Part shown: positions 26,354-35,098 of the stretch, piece by piece
Layout: each line of letters starts with the position of its first letter
How positions within the stretch are numbered: position 1 is the first letter of the stretch
NCBI RefSeq assembly: GCF_002088975.1
Contig: NZ_NCST01000114.1
Coordinates: 1 to 47,552 of the forward strand
Reading direction: 5' to 3'
DNA from: Henriciella aquimarina
GTDB lineage: Bacteria > Pseudomonadota > Alphaproteobacteria > Caulobacterales > Hyphomonadaceae
DNA: 47,552 nucleotides
Program-made: the position numbers and the translations under genes
The notes under the pieces: generated by a model
Databases searched by the model: none
Seen by the model: only the letters and a program-made list of their open reading frames with translations
Told to the model about the DNA's origin: nothing

Positions 26354-26354
26354 C

Positions 26355-27491
26355 CTACTTGCCTCCACTCGCGATCTGGTCAGCGACTTTCAGGGGCGCT
26401 CCCGGCTGGATCCTGAGTTGCCCGTCCGTGACGATCACATCGCCCGGCTCCAGACCGCTGGTGATGACGATATTGTTGCCGATACGGCGACCCGCCTGAA
26501 CGGGAACGATCTTGGCGGTTCCCCCACTGCGGGCGTTGTCACCCTCGATGATCACGATGCTGTTGCCTTGTGCGGACGTCTGTACCGCTGTCGCCGGGAC
26601 GACCAGCGCACCTTTCTGGGGCGGTAGTTCCAGCGAGGCGGTGACATACATTCCGGGCCGCAGCAGGCCGTCGGGATTAGGCAGCAGCGCCTCGATGGCG
26701 ACATTGCGCGTATCCTCGGCAATCTGTGGCTCGACAGCATTCACCGTGGCAGCGAAGTCGCGTTCCGGAAAAGCGTCGCTCAGGACATGCACCTCAGAGC
26801 CGGCCGTAATTCGCGAGAGCTGCTGTTGCGGCAACGAAAACTCGACATAGAGCTGATCCAGCGCCGTCAGGCTCGCAATCGGTTCGCCGGGATTGAGGTA
26901 TTGGCCGAGATTGATCCGGCGGATCCCCATCCGGCCGGAAAAAGGTGCACGCACCTGTTTCTGCCGCAGTCGGGCCTCAAGCTGGCGAATGGCGGCAACG
27001 GCCTGGTCATGCTCGGCCCTGCGCTGCTCGAGAACTTCCTTCGGTTCAGCCCCTTTCGGCGCAAGCTCTTCAGACCGGGCAAGCTGTGTCTTGGCAAGAT
27101 CCAGCCTTGCCAGGGCGGCTTCCAGGTCTGCCCGTTCGGGAGCGTCATAGAGCTGGACCAGCAGGTCGCCCTTCTCGACTTCCAGACCGGACTCGAAGTT
27201 GGTCCGTGTCACACGACCGGCGACTTCAGCCGAAAGCACGACTTCATCGACGGCTTTCAGGGTCCCGACGGCTTCCAGCGATACAGGGACTTCCTGCGGC
27301 TGGACCTGAGTGGCCGATACCGGCAGGGCCTGCTGCTGCGGGGCCTGTTGGGGCGCGGTGGTCTGGTTGCGCCAGAAGAACAGCCCGCCCAGCACAATCG
27401 TCAGTACGATAATTGTGACCAGGATGCTGAACACCTGGAAGATGATGCCCCGCGATTTCTTTGGGCGCGTTTCGTTGGCCGTATCGCTCAT
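26355..27491 (-). CDS. RND periplasmic adaptor (membrane fusion protein)
   Basis: This 378-aa adaptor links the pump with the outer-membrane channel. One N-terminal membrane anchor (about residues 17-40, IIFQVFSILVTIIVLTIVLG) precedes a Gln/Pro-rich linker. The lipoyl half-motif VSAEVAGRV follows, then an alpha-hairpin (about 115-175) and QVRAPFSGRMGIRRINLGQYL, then barrel and membrane-proximal domains. The ATG at 27491 has CAGGAGAG 6 nt upstream. First structural gene of the efflux operon, preceded by a short in-frame-coupled ORF and the SoxR box. Confidence 0.91.
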   Translation of the reverse strand: MSDTANETRPKKSRGIIFQVFSILVTIIVLTIVLGGLFFWRNQTTAPQQAPQQQALPVSATQVQPQEVPVSLEAVGTLKAVDEVVLSAEVAGRVTRTNFESGLEVEKGDLLVQLYDAPERADLEAALARLDLAKTQLARSEELAPKGAEPKEVLEQRRAEHDQAVAAIRQLEARLRQKQVRAPFSGRMGIRRINLGQYLNPGEPIASLTALDQLYVEFSLPQQQLSRITAGSEVHVLSDAFPERDFAATVNAVEPQIAEDTRNVAIEALLPNPDGLLRPGMYVTASLELPPQKGALVVPATAVQTSAQGNSIVIIEGDNARSGGTAKIVPVQAGRRIGNNIVITSGLEPGDVIVTDGQLRIQPGAPLKVADQIASGGK

Positions 27492-27556
27492 TTTTCTCTC
27501 CTGTCTGCGACAGGGGCCGGCACAGCCGCCATCAGGCTGAAATTTCTGCTGATCAT
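27488..27556 (-). CDS. Possible 22-codon leader ORF before the efflux operon
   Basis: A short frame (MISRNFSLMAAVPAPVADRR, then E-K) starts at ATG 27556 with GGAG about 10 nt upstream. Its TGA overlaps the adaptor ATG as ATGA. The position, coupling overlap and own ribosome-binding sequence make it a candidate translational leader. It has no homology that I recognise and could be chance. The rest of the leader (27557-27790) shows nothing else. Confidence 0.3.
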   Translation of the reverse strand: MISRNFSLMAAVPAPVADRREK

Positions 27557-27790
27557 CTACCTGTTACTCCTGTAGAGGCGGCGCTTGGACCAACCGGCTC
27601 CTCCGGTACGCCAGGCGCTTCGATTACCTTTCAGATGAAATCCCTGGCCGAGGCATTGCCCGCTCCAGCGCGAACCAGGGCAAGGCCGCTATAAGGGCGC
27701 CCTGTTTGTGTTCTGTCGGATTGAGTCATGTCGGCTCCATTCGAGTTTCCGCGCACGATTGGCGGAGCTTGCGTGGGCAAGCCGACACTG

Positions 27791-27821
27791 CTACTACGAC
27801 CTCAAGTATGGTTGAGGTCAA
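27791..27821 (-). promoter_or_regulatory. SoxR box and SoxR-type promoter of the efflux operon
   Basis: The 18-bp dyad CCTCAAGTATGGTTGAGG at 27800-27817 is flanked by an extra symmetric base pair on each side. It matches the SoxR site of the E. coli soxS promoter (CCTCAAG-N4-CTTGAGG) at all but one of the outer arm positions. On the minus strand TTGACC (27816-27821) and TAGTAG (27791-27796) are separated by 19 bp, the overlong spacer that MerR-type activators correct. Transcription would go toward the efflux operon with a leader of nearly 300 nt. In the other direction the site lies only 12 nt from the soxR start. Confidence 0.85.
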
Positions 27822-27829
27822 TAGGGAAG

Positions 27830-28306
27830 ATGACATATTTGAAAAGTTCTCAGATCCTGACTGTCGGAGAGGTGGCCAAACGCAGCGGTGTGCCTGTCTC
27901 AACCCTGCACTTCTATGAGACGAAGGGCCTGATAGAGAGCTCCCGCACCGCCGGAAACCAGCGCCGCTATACGCGCTCAATCCTGCGTCGCATCGCCATT
28001 ATCCGGATCGCGCAGCGGGCCGGCCTGCCGCTCTCGGTTATCAAGGACTATCTCGACAAACTGCCGGACGGCCCGATCAAGGCAAAGGACTGGCGCGAAC
28101 TCAGCCAAGAGTGGCGGGTCATCCTCGATGACCGGATAACGAGCCTTTTGCAGCTTCGCGACCAGATGGAAGGCTGTATCGGCTGCGGCTGCCTATCGCT
28201 CAAGGAATGCCCGCTGCGCAATCCGGACGACTTCCTCGCCGAGGAAGGCCCGGGCGCCCGGCGGTTGATAAATGACAGGAATGAGGCCCGGCCCGGAGGA
28301 AGCTGA
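27830..28306 (+). CDS. soxR: SoxR, redox-sensing MerR-family activator
   Basis: This 158-aa regulator has an N-terminal MerR winged helix ([20 protein letters not shown], about 11-30), a dimerisation helix and the [2Fe-2S] cluster motif [12 protein letters not shown] with C116, C119, C121 and C127, which is diagnostic for SoxR. The start ATG at 27830 is chosen because upstream in-frame codons would run through the SoxR box and no SoxR protein has such an extension. In many non-enteric bacteria SoxR directly controls efflux pumps and oxidoreductases rather than soxS. The divergent RND operon fits that pattern. Confidence 0.94.
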   Translation: MTYLKSSQILTVGEVAKRSGVPVSTLHFYETKGLIESSRTAGNQRRYTRSILRRIAIIRIAQRAGLPLSVIKDYLDKLPDGPIKAKDWRELSQEWRVILDDRITSLLQLRDQMEGCIGCGCLSLKECPLRNPDDFLAEEGPGARRLINDRNEARPGGS

Positions 28307-28333
28307 ACACCCCGGCCAGCCTGAACCTGATCA

Positions 28334-29167
28334 TTATCCATCGCGCTCGCTCAGGAGCTGCTCCCGAATGAGATCGTCAAAACCGGAGGGAAGCCTCGCG
28401 TCGAAAGATGTTTTGCCAACCCTGCTCACTGGCACCATGAGACGCAAACTGTTGGCCATGAACACATGGTCGGCTTTCTCAAGCGCCTCGATCGACAGGC
28501 TGTCCTCGGACGCCTGAAAACCTGCAGCCCCCGCATTTTCCAGGATCCAGTTGCGCATAACCCCTTCGACGATGCCATCGGTCAGAGGTGGAGTGACCAG
28601 CTTGTCTCCATAGCAGACAAAAAGATTGGCGATGGACGTGCAGGCCAAATGTCCTGCCGGCGTACAGTACAGGGCGTCGTCGAAACCGGCCGCTTGCGCC
28701 GCCCTGTGTCCGGCAATCGCATCGGTATAGGCCAGCGTCTTATAGCGTGACGATGGCGCTGTCGGGTTTCGCTGGATCGCACTGATCGCGAGACGGACAG
28801 GCGGATAGGGATAGCCCTGCGCCTGCGGCGTGAAGCTCACCAGGAGGGTCGGCGTCGACGCAACGTCTCCGCCCAGGCCACGCACACCCGGTCCGCGCGT
28901 GACCGTCAGGCGAAGGGCGCCCGTCGCCCCGGCCGGAAGCGCACTGTCGGCAAGCGCCTCCAGCGCTTCACGCTTCAGCGGCAAGGCAAAAGCATCACAC
29001 GCTTTAAGGAGGCGCTGGATGTGGCGCGCGCGCAGGACGATCTCTCCATTAATCACAAGCGAAGTATCGAAAATGCCATCGCCAAGGAGAAGCCCCCGGT
29101 CGGTGAGATCGAATGGCTGGACGGCCTCTATCGAAGAAGCAGCCTGGTTCAGTCGGATTATGGGCAT
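28334..29167 (-). CDS. pabC: 4-amino-4-deoxychorismate lyase (PabC)
   Basis: This 277-aa PLP enzyme of fold type IV converts aminodeoxychorismate to p-aminobenzoate and pyruvate for folate synthesis. Visible: GLLLGDGIFDT near residue 25, the PLP lysine K143 (SSRYKTLAYTD), GLGG, and a C-terminal EGVMRNWILE region. The start overlaps the pabA stop by 10 nt. Branched-chain or D-amino acid aminotransferase is the general alternative for the fold, but the pabB-pabA neighbours settle the assignment. Confidence 0.88.
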   Translation of the reverse strand: MPIIRLNQAASSIEAVQPFDLTDRGLLLGDGIFDTSLVINGEIVLRARHIQRLLKACDAFALPLKREALEALADSALPAGATGALRLTVTRGPGVRGLGGDVASTPTLLVSFTPQAQGYPYPPVRLAISAIQRNPTAPSSRYKTLAYTDAIAGHRAAQAAGFDDALYCTPAGHLACTSIANLFVCYGDKLVTPPLTDGIVEGVMRNWILENAGAAGFQASEDSLSIEALEKADHVFMANSLRLMVPVSRVGKTSFDARLPSGFDDLIREQLLSERDG

Positions 29168-29742
29168 GGGACGGACCGGCAGAGATTCAGGAAGTTTGCG
29201 AGCAGGTTCTGGCCATGCTCGGTCAGGATCGATTCCGGGTGGAACTGGATACCGAATACCGGGTGGTCGGGATGCGAGAGCGCCATGACTTCGCCGTCCG
29301 GCGCTCTTGCATCCACGCGCAGCTCCGTATCGGCAAGCGACAGGTCGGCAATCAGGGAGTGATAGAGTCCCACAGACAAGGGCGATGGCAGGCCGTCAAA
29401 CAAGCCGGTTCCATCATGGTCGAGAGGTACAGCCCGCCCGTGCAGAGGGGTCTTCGCGCGACGGACGGATCCGCCATAGGCAACCGCAATGGCCTGATGG
29501 CCCAGACAGACACCCAGTATCGGCACATCCGCGCCGAAAGCCTTCACAGCCGCCACCGATATGCCAGCCTCTTCAGGACCGGAGGGGCCGGGCGAGATGA
29601 CGATCGCTTCGGGGCGCCGGCGACGGATATCCTCAAGCGACAGGCGCCGGCTGTCCTCGACCTCGACCTTCGCCTCCGCCAGTGTCAGATAGCGCGCCAG
29701 ATTGAAGACGAAACTGTCGCGATTGTTCAGCATCAGGATCAT
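29158..29742 (-). CDS. pabA: Aminodeoxychorismate synthase glutamine amidotransferase (PabA)
   Basis: This 194-aa class I glutamine amidotransferase supplies ammonia to PabB. Catalytic C79 (GVCLGHQ), H168 and E170 (FHPES), and the oxyanion segment PGPSGPEEAG. It overlaps the pabB stop by 4 nt. It could also serve anthranilate synthase (TrpG), since some bacteria share the subunit. The operon with pabB and pabC favours folate synthesis. Confidence 0.88.
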   Translation of the reverse strand: MILMLNNRDSFVFNLARYLTLAEAKVEVEDSRRLSLEDIRRRRPEAIVISPGPSGPEEAGISVAAVKAFGADVPILGVCLGHQAIAVAYGGSVRRAKTPLHGRAVPLDHDGTGLFDGLPSPLSVGLYHSLIADLSLADTELRVDARAPDGEVMALSHPDHPVFGIQFHPESILTEHGQNLLANFLNLCRSVPCP

Positions 29743-31175
29743 CCGGGCACCTGCGGGGTTGGTTCACGCCCGAGAATACGTTCGGCCTTGAGTTGAACTT
29801 CCTCCCATTCGGCATTTGCCTCCGAAAGCAGCGTAATCCCAGCCCCCGACCAGTATCTTTCCTCGTCAGGCAAGTGATCGACCGTGCGGATCATGATGTT
29901 GAAATCACAGGCTCCATCAAAGCCGATATAGCCGAAAGACCCGCAAAAAGCCCCCCGCGCCGACGGTTCGAGTGCATCGATAATCTCCATGGCCCGCAGC
30001 TTCGGCGCGCCTGTGACCGACCCGCCGGGAAAGACCGCGCCGAGGAGATCGACGGCATCGCGCCCCAGCGAGAGCTGCGCTGCAATCGTCGAGACCAGAT
30101 GGTGCAGGTTCGGCAGGCTTTCTACGCCGCACAGACGCGTCACCTCGACCGATTCCGGCCGACACACCCTGGACAGGTCGTTGCGCAACAGGTCCACGAT
30201 CATGATATTTTCAGCCCGGTCCTTCTCGGACGCGGCCAGCGCTTCCGCAAGCTGCCGGTCACGGCCGGGGTCAGGTGAGCGTCTGGTCGTCCCCTTGATC
30301 GGTTCGGCCCTGACATGTCCGTCCGCATCCATTGCCACAAGCCGTTCGGGAGAGAGGCTGGAGAGGATGCGGCCCTCAAAGACACCGAAGGCGGACAACG
30401 CCGCCTCTGTTCTCTGGCGCAGGCGGAGATAATCGGCAAAGGGATGGCCGGGTCCGGACCGCGCCCAGAGGCTCGCAATATTGGCCTGGTAGATCTCGCC
30501 ATCCAGAATCTCTTCCCGCACCGTGTTCACGAGCTCGGCATAAGCCGGTTGCCTCGGGGCGCGAGACCAAGCAGGCTCAGTCCCTCCGCGGCGGACCTCT
30601 GCTCCGGTCTCCCCGCAGACGAGCTTTGCTACACGACGCATCTGGCCGCGCGCCAGGATTTCATCCGGTGCTGCCCCCGCACCGCCCAGTCCGGCAGAGT
30701 AAACGGTCATGCTGCGAGTTGCATGGTCGACCGCCACAACGGTGTCGTAGAGGGCGAACTCGATCACCGCATTGGACGCAGGCTGGTGACGCGACTGGAA
30801 GTCATGGATCCATATACTGGCCGCATCATAGCTCACATAGCCGATGACGCCGCCCTGAAACGGGGATCCTCCCTTTAGGGGCTTTGCACGAAACTGGCTT
30901 TTCCAGCTCCGAAACGCGGTATCGAAATCTTCGCTGGATTCCACCTGCGGCCACCGGAAACGCGATATCGGCTCGATGGCGAAATAGGAGTAGCGCCCTG
31001 AAGGATGGTCCGCGCCAGCACTGTCCAGCCACACAAAGCCCGGCAGGTCATGCAGCCGCGTCGCAACCTCGGCAGGCTCCATCCAGGGTAAGGCTTCAGC
31101 GTACACGTTTCGGTCCAGTTGGGTTGATGGTCGTAGATGTCGGGGCTTATCCGTCACCACAAAGGGCCTGTCCAT
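29739..31175 (-). CDS. pabB: Aminodeoxychorismate synthase component I (PabB)
   Basis: This 478-aa chorismate-binding enzyme converts chorismate with PabA-derived ammonia to aminodeoxychorismate. The C-terminal half has the family blocks: DGEIYQANIA, SPERLV, EPIKGTTRR (the PIKGT motif with catalytic Lys, characteristic of PabB rather than TrpE), MIVDLLRNDLSRVC, FPGGSVTGAPK and the final SGAGITLLSEANAEWEE. The start is uncertain: ATG 31175 gives a normal length, while a longer GTG start at 31277 would add residues with no family similarity. No strong ribosome-binding site is seen. First gene of pabB-pabA-pabC. Confidence 0.88.
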   Translation of the reverse strand: MDRPFVVTDKPRHLRPSTQLDRNVYAEALPWMEPAEVATRLHDLPGFVWLDSAGADHPSGRYSYFAIEPISRFRWPQVESSEDFDTAFRSWKSQFRAKPLKGGSPFQGGVIGYVSYDAASIWIHDFQSRHQPASNAVIEFALYDTVVAVDHATRSMTVYSAGLGGAGAAPDEILARGQMRRVAKLVCGETGAEVRRGGTEPAWSRAPRQPAYAELVNTVREEILDGEIYQANIASLWARSGPGHPFADYLRLRQRTEAALSAFGVFEGRILSSLSPERLVAMDADGHVRAEPIKGTTRRSPDPGRDRQLAEALAASEKDRAENIMIVDLLRNDLSRVCRPESVEVTRLCGVESLPNLHHLVSTIAAQLSLGRDAVDLLGAVFPGGSVTGAPKLRAMEIIDALEPSARGAFCGSFGYIGFDGACDFNIMIRTVDHLPDEERYWSGAGITLLSEANAEWEEVQLKAERILGREPTPQVPG

Positions 31176-31307
31176 GTAACCATGTTTGCTGAAGCGACGA
31201 AAACCGTCACACGCTGGACAGGTGCGGCCTCTTGGCAAGACCGCTTGAGAATCCTCTGCAGCTGGTTTTGATTGCACGATCCTGCAACGCGTAATGGAAA
31301 CAGGCCT

Positions 31308-32672
31308 ATGGTGGACAAGATCACATTCCTGGGTGGGGTCGGGACAGTGACCGGCTCAAAATACCTGATCGAAACACAGGGACAGCGCATTCTGGTCGAT
31401 TGCGGCCTGTTCCAGGGGTTCAAGCAGCTGCGCCTGCGCAACTGGAAGCCGCTTCCGATCAACCCCGCCGACATAGACCGTGTCCTGCTAACCCATGCGC
31501 ATATCGATCATTCCGGCTACCTGCCCCGTCTCGTGCAGGATGGCTTTCGCGGAGAGATCCACTGCACAGCCCCAACCAAGGCGCTTTGCGAGATCCTGCT
31601 GCCGGACAGCGGTCACCTGCAGGAGCGTGAAGCAGATTACGCCAACCGCAAGGGCTTCTCGCGCCATCACCCTGCGCTGCCGCTTTACACCATGGACGAT
31701 GCCGATGCCTGCCTGAAGCAGTTCCGCACACACGACTTTTCGCAACCCGTCTCTTTCGGCGATGGAATTGAAGCGACCTTCCTGGAAGCGGGCCACATTC
31801 TCGGCGCCGCCTCCATCAGCCTGAAGACCCCGGCGAATACCATCGTCTTTTCGGGGGACCTTGGCCGCTATGACAGCCCGATCATGCATGACCCAGCCAC
31901 CATCCGGGAGGCCGACTACCTTCTGGTGGAATCGACCTATGGCGACGGCGAGCATTCGGACCTGGATCCCGAGGACATGCTCGAGGATATCCTGAACCGG
32001 ACCTTCCAGCGTGGCGGGACGGTTATCATTCCTGCCTTCGCGGTTGGCCGCGCGCAAACACTGCTCTTCCATATCAACCGGTTGCGCACGAGCGGGCGCA
32101 TCCCGCCCCTGCCCGTCTTTCTCGACAGCCCCATGGCCATCGACGCGACCGATCTGTTCGTACGCTTCGCCTCGACGCACAAGCTGACCCATGAAGAAGC
32201 CAAAGCCGCCTGCGGCATGGCCAAATATGTCCATGAGGGCAGCGAATCCCAGAAACTCGACAGCGACCTGACACCCAAGATCATCATCTCCGCCAGCGGC
32301 ATGGCGACGGGTGGTCGCATCCTCCATCACCTCAAGGCCTATGCGCCCGATCCGCGACACACCATCCTGTTTACCGGCTACCAAGCCGGCGGGACCCGTG
32401 GGGCGGCGATGCTCGCAGGGGCCACCAAGATCAAGATTCATGGCGCTTACCATCCTGTCCGCGCCGAGGTGCAGAATCTGCACATGCTTTCGGCCCACGC
32501 CGACTCCACCGAAATCCTTCGCTGGCTCGGAAACTTCACAAAGGCCCCGGAAGAGGCCTTCCTCGTCCATGGTGAACCGGCTGCCTCCGATGCCCTGCGG
32601 TTGCGGATTGTCGAGGAACTCGGATGGGACGCGACGGTCCCCGAACATGGCGAGACGCGAGAGCTTCGATGA
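31308..32672 (+). CDS. Metallo-beta-lactamase/beta-CASP RNase-like protein
   Basis: This 454-aa protein of the beta-CASP family (CPSF73/RNase J-like nucleases) has metal motif HAHIDH at 63-68, a later GDLGR and the beta-CASP core (VIIPAFAVGRAQTLL, DSPMAI). It also has ISASGMATGGRILHHL and a final LSAHADSTE/VHGE. Family members cut or trim RNA. Start at 31308 (MVDKIT). It is the first gene of a coupled operon: its TGA overlaps the ATG of the phosphorylase gene (ATGA). The link of RNA cleavage to nucleotide phosphorolysis is a context inference. Confidence 0.88.
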   Translation: MVDKITFLGGVGTVTGSKYLIETQGQRILVDCGLFQGFKQLRLRNWKPLPINPADIDRVLLTHAHIDHSGYLPRLVQDGFRGEIHCTAPTKALCEILLPDSGHLQEREADYANRKGFSRHHPALPLYTMDDADACLKQFRTHDFSQPVSFGDGIEATFLEAGHILGAASISLKTPANTIVFSGDLGRYDSPIMHDPATIREADYLLVESTYGDGEHSDLDPEDMLEDILNRTFQRGGTVIIPAFAVGRAQTLLFHINRLRTSGRIPPLPVFLDSPMAIDATDLFVRFASTHKLTHEEAKAACGMAKYVHEGSESQKLDSDLTPKIIISASGMATGGRILHHLKAYAPDPRHTILFTGYQAGGTRGAAMLAGATKIKIHGAYHPVRAEVQNLHMLSAHADSTEILRWLGNFTKAPEEAFLVHGEPAASDALRLRIVEELGWDATVPEHGETRELR

Positions 32673-34177
32673 GTTCGCAAACGACCAACCGCCTGCAGGC
32701 CCGCCGCGTGGGCCTGCTGACGCAACATGAGGCGATTGCCCTCGTGCATACGGACTGTTCCGTCTGCCGGTCCGAAGGGGTGAGCGCCCATAGCCGCGTC
32801 ACGCTCACTCATAATGGCAAGTCGATTATCGCGACCCTCTATCAGCTTTCCTCGGACCTGTTCGCCCAGGACTCGATCGGCTTGTCGGAAGCGGCCTGGT
32901 CGAGTCTCGGCGTTGCAGAAGGCGACGAGGTGCAAGTCACCCACAGCCCCCCGATCGCTTCTCTGACACATGTCCGCCAGCGGATCTTTGATGACGGCCT
33001 GACCGACACGCAGATCCGGTCCATCGTCGCCGACATTGTCAGCGGGGTGTATTCAGACATCCATCTGACAGCCTTCGTCACAGCCATCGCCGCCAAACCA
33101 CTGTCCGACCGGGAGACGGTCTCCCTGACGCGCGCCATGATCGAGACGGGCGACCGGATGGAATGGCCGCGCGCACCGGTCGTGGACAAGCACTGCGTTG
33201 GCGGACTGCCCGGCAATCGCACCACCCCGATCGTTGTTGCGATAACTGCCGCCAACGGTCTGCTCATTCCCAAAACGTCCTCTCGCGCCATTACCTCTCC
33301 GGCCGGCACGGCCGACACCATGGAAACCCTGACACCGGTCAACCTCGACCGGGCTGCCATGCGTCGCGTGATAGAACAGACAAACGGATGCTTCATCTGG
33401 GGCGACAGCGTCCGCTTCAGCCCAGCCGATACCGATATCATCCGCATCGAGCGGGCTCTCAATTTCGACTCGCCCGGGGCCATGATTGCCTCCGTTCTGT
33501 CGAAGAAGATTGCGGCCGGCTCGACCCATGTCGTGATCGACATTCCAGTCGGCCCGACAGCAAAGGTCCGCAGCCTTTCCGATGCGAAGGCCCTGGCACG
33601 TCTCTTTACCGTCGTCGCCGACTCCTTCGGCCTGAAACTCAGCATAGAGATAACCGACGGGCGCCAGCCGGTCGGGCGCGGAATCGGCCCGGCTCTCGAA
33701 GCCCGGGATGTCCTGGCGGTTCTACGCAAGACGAAAGACGCACCCGCAGACCTGCGCGACAGGGCCTTGCAGCTTGCCGGTGCGGTGCTGGAACTGGCAG
33801 GCACAGCCGAGAAAGATGCCGGTTATGAGCTTGCTGCCGAGACGCTTGAAAGCGGCAAGGCCTGGGAGAAATTCCTCGCCATCTGCGAGGCCCAGGGCGG
33901 CTTTCACGAACCGCCCACCGCAAGATATCAGCGGCCAGTGAATGCGCTGCGGGACGGACGCGTCGCGGTCATTGACAATCGGCGCCTTGCCCGCGCAGCC
34001 AAGCTCGCCGGCGCACCGGACGACAAGGCCGCCGGTCTCGACCTCAAGGTCCGCGTCGGCGATACGGTTCGCCAGGGGGATCCCCTCTTCGTCCTGCACA
34101 CCGAGACCATGGGCGAGCTCACCTATGTGCTGGATTATGTGAACGCCAATCCCGGCATCGTGGAGTTGACCCGTTGA
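32669..34177 (+). CDS. Archaeal-type AMP/thymidine phosphorylase
   Basis: This 502-aa nucleoside phosphorylase of the DeoA superfamily carries an extra N-terminal domain (about 85 residues) as in archaeal AMP phosphorylases. The core has DKHCVGGLPGNRTTPIVV and the strongly conserved PKTSSRAITSPAGTADTME. Known archaeal relatives split nucleoside 5'-monophosphates into base plus ribose 1,5-bisphosphate. Other family members are annotated as thymidine phosphorylase. Start at 32669 (MSSQTT) overlaps the upstream stop by 4 nt, and its TGA overlaps the next gene's TTG start. NMP versus nucleoside specificity cannot be decided by eye. Confidence 0.87.
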   Translation: MSSQTTNRLQARRVGLLTQHEAIALVHTDCSVCRSEGVSAHSRVTLTHNGKSIIATLYQLSSDLFAQDSIGLSEAAWSSLGVAEGDEVQVTHSPPIASLTHVRQRIFDDGLTDTQIRSIVADIVSGVYSDIHLTAFVTAIAAKPLSDRETVSLTRAMIETGDRMEWPRAPVVDKHCVGGLPGNRTTPIVVAITAANGLLIPKTSSRAITSPAGTADTMETLTPVNLDRAAMRRVIEQTNGCFIWGDSVRFSPADTDIIRIERALNFDSPGAMIASVLSKKIAAGSTHVVIDIPVGPTAKVRSLSDAKALARLFTVVADSFGLKLSIEITDGRQPVGRGIGPALEARDVLAVLRKTKDAPADLRDRALQLAGAVLELAGTAEKDAGYELAAETLESGKAWEKFLAICEAQGGFHEPPTARYQRPVNALRDGRVAVIDNRRLARAAKLAGAPDDKAAGLDLKVRVGDTVRQGDPLFVLHTETMGELTYVLDYVNANPGIVELTR

Positions 34178-35079
34178 CCAGACCACCCCTTCTTTATGCG
34201 CTTCCGGGCAGCCACCACCTTGAGCCCACCCTCCGCCAGGCCCTCTCGGCGGATGCTGGTGAGCTCGAGGTGAGCGCCTTTCCGGATGGTGAGAGCTATC
34301 TCCGCTTCCAGACGAGCCCGGCCGGCCAGGACATCATCCTGCTGGCATGCCTGAACGATCCGGACGCAAAGTTCATCCCGCTACTTTTCGCGGCGAAAAC
34401 CGCCCACGATCTCGGCGCCCGTTCTGTCGGCCTGATCGCGCCCTACATGCCCTATTTCCGGCAGGACGTGGCCTTCAATCCTGGTGAATCCGTCAACGCC
34501 CGGCATATCGGCGCCCTCCTGTCAGACAGCTTTGACTGGGTCGTGACCCTCGATCCGCATCTGCACCGGCTTTCATCGCTGGCCGATGTATTCACGATCC
34601 CCGGCCAGGTCGCCCAATCCGCAGATGCCATTGCCGCGTGGATCCAGAGCCATGTCGAAACGCCAATGCTGTTCGGCCCGGATGCGGAAAGCGAGCAGTG
34701 GGTGAGTGCCATCGCCAACGCCTGTGACGCGCCCTATGCCGTCTTCCTGAAGACCCGGCATGATTCCCGATCCGTCGATATCGATGTGCCCTCAGGCCTG
34801 TCTCTTTCCGGCTACACCCCCGTCATCGTGGACGACATTGTTTCAACGGGCGGCACTCTGGGCACGCTGGTCTCCGAACTCCGGCGCCGGGAGAGCCCTC
34901 CGCCGGTCTGCTGCGTCGTGCATGGCCTTTTTTCGGAAGAGACAGGCAAACGTCTGTCAGCGGCGGGCGCAGGCCAGGTCGTCACGACGACATCCGTGCC
35001 TCATCCGACCAATGCCATCGACATCGTCCCCGCGCTGGCCGATGCCACGGACAAAGTCTTCAGCACCCTCAAAGGCTAA
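34174..35079 (+). CDS. PRPP synthetase-like protein (archaeal-type)
   Basis: This 301-aa ribose-phosphate pyrophosphokinase-family protein would make PRPP from ribose 5-phosphate and ATP. FPDGES is at 36-41, the flexible-loop-side FRQD at 95-98, and DPHLHR at 127-132 (as in archaeal enzymes rather than the usual bacterial HAxQ). FGPDAESEQW is at 168-176, K193 and R195 match the catalytic Lys/Arg, and the PRPP loop VDDIVSTGGTL is at 219-229. The start is TTG at 34174, overlapping the phosphorylase stop as TTGA. As the third gene of a coupled trio it may act on a phosphoribosyl product of the phosphorylase. Confidence 0.87.
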   Translation: MTRPPLLYALPGSHHLEPTLRQALSADAGELEVSAFPDGESYLRFQTSPAGQDIILLACLNDPDAKFIPLLFAAKTAHDLGARSVGLIAPYMPYFRQDVAFNPGESVNARHIGALLSDSFDWVVTLDPHLHRLSSLADVFTIPGQVAQSADAIAAWIQSHVETPMLFGPDAESEQWVSAIANACDAPYAVFLKTRHDSRSVDIDVPSGLSLSGYTPVIVDDIVSTGGTLGTLVSELRRRESPPPVCCVVHGLFSEETGKRLSAAGAGQVVTTTSVPHPTNAIDIVPALADATDKVFSTLKG

Positions 35080-35098
35080 GCCAGACAACCAGCTCTCA

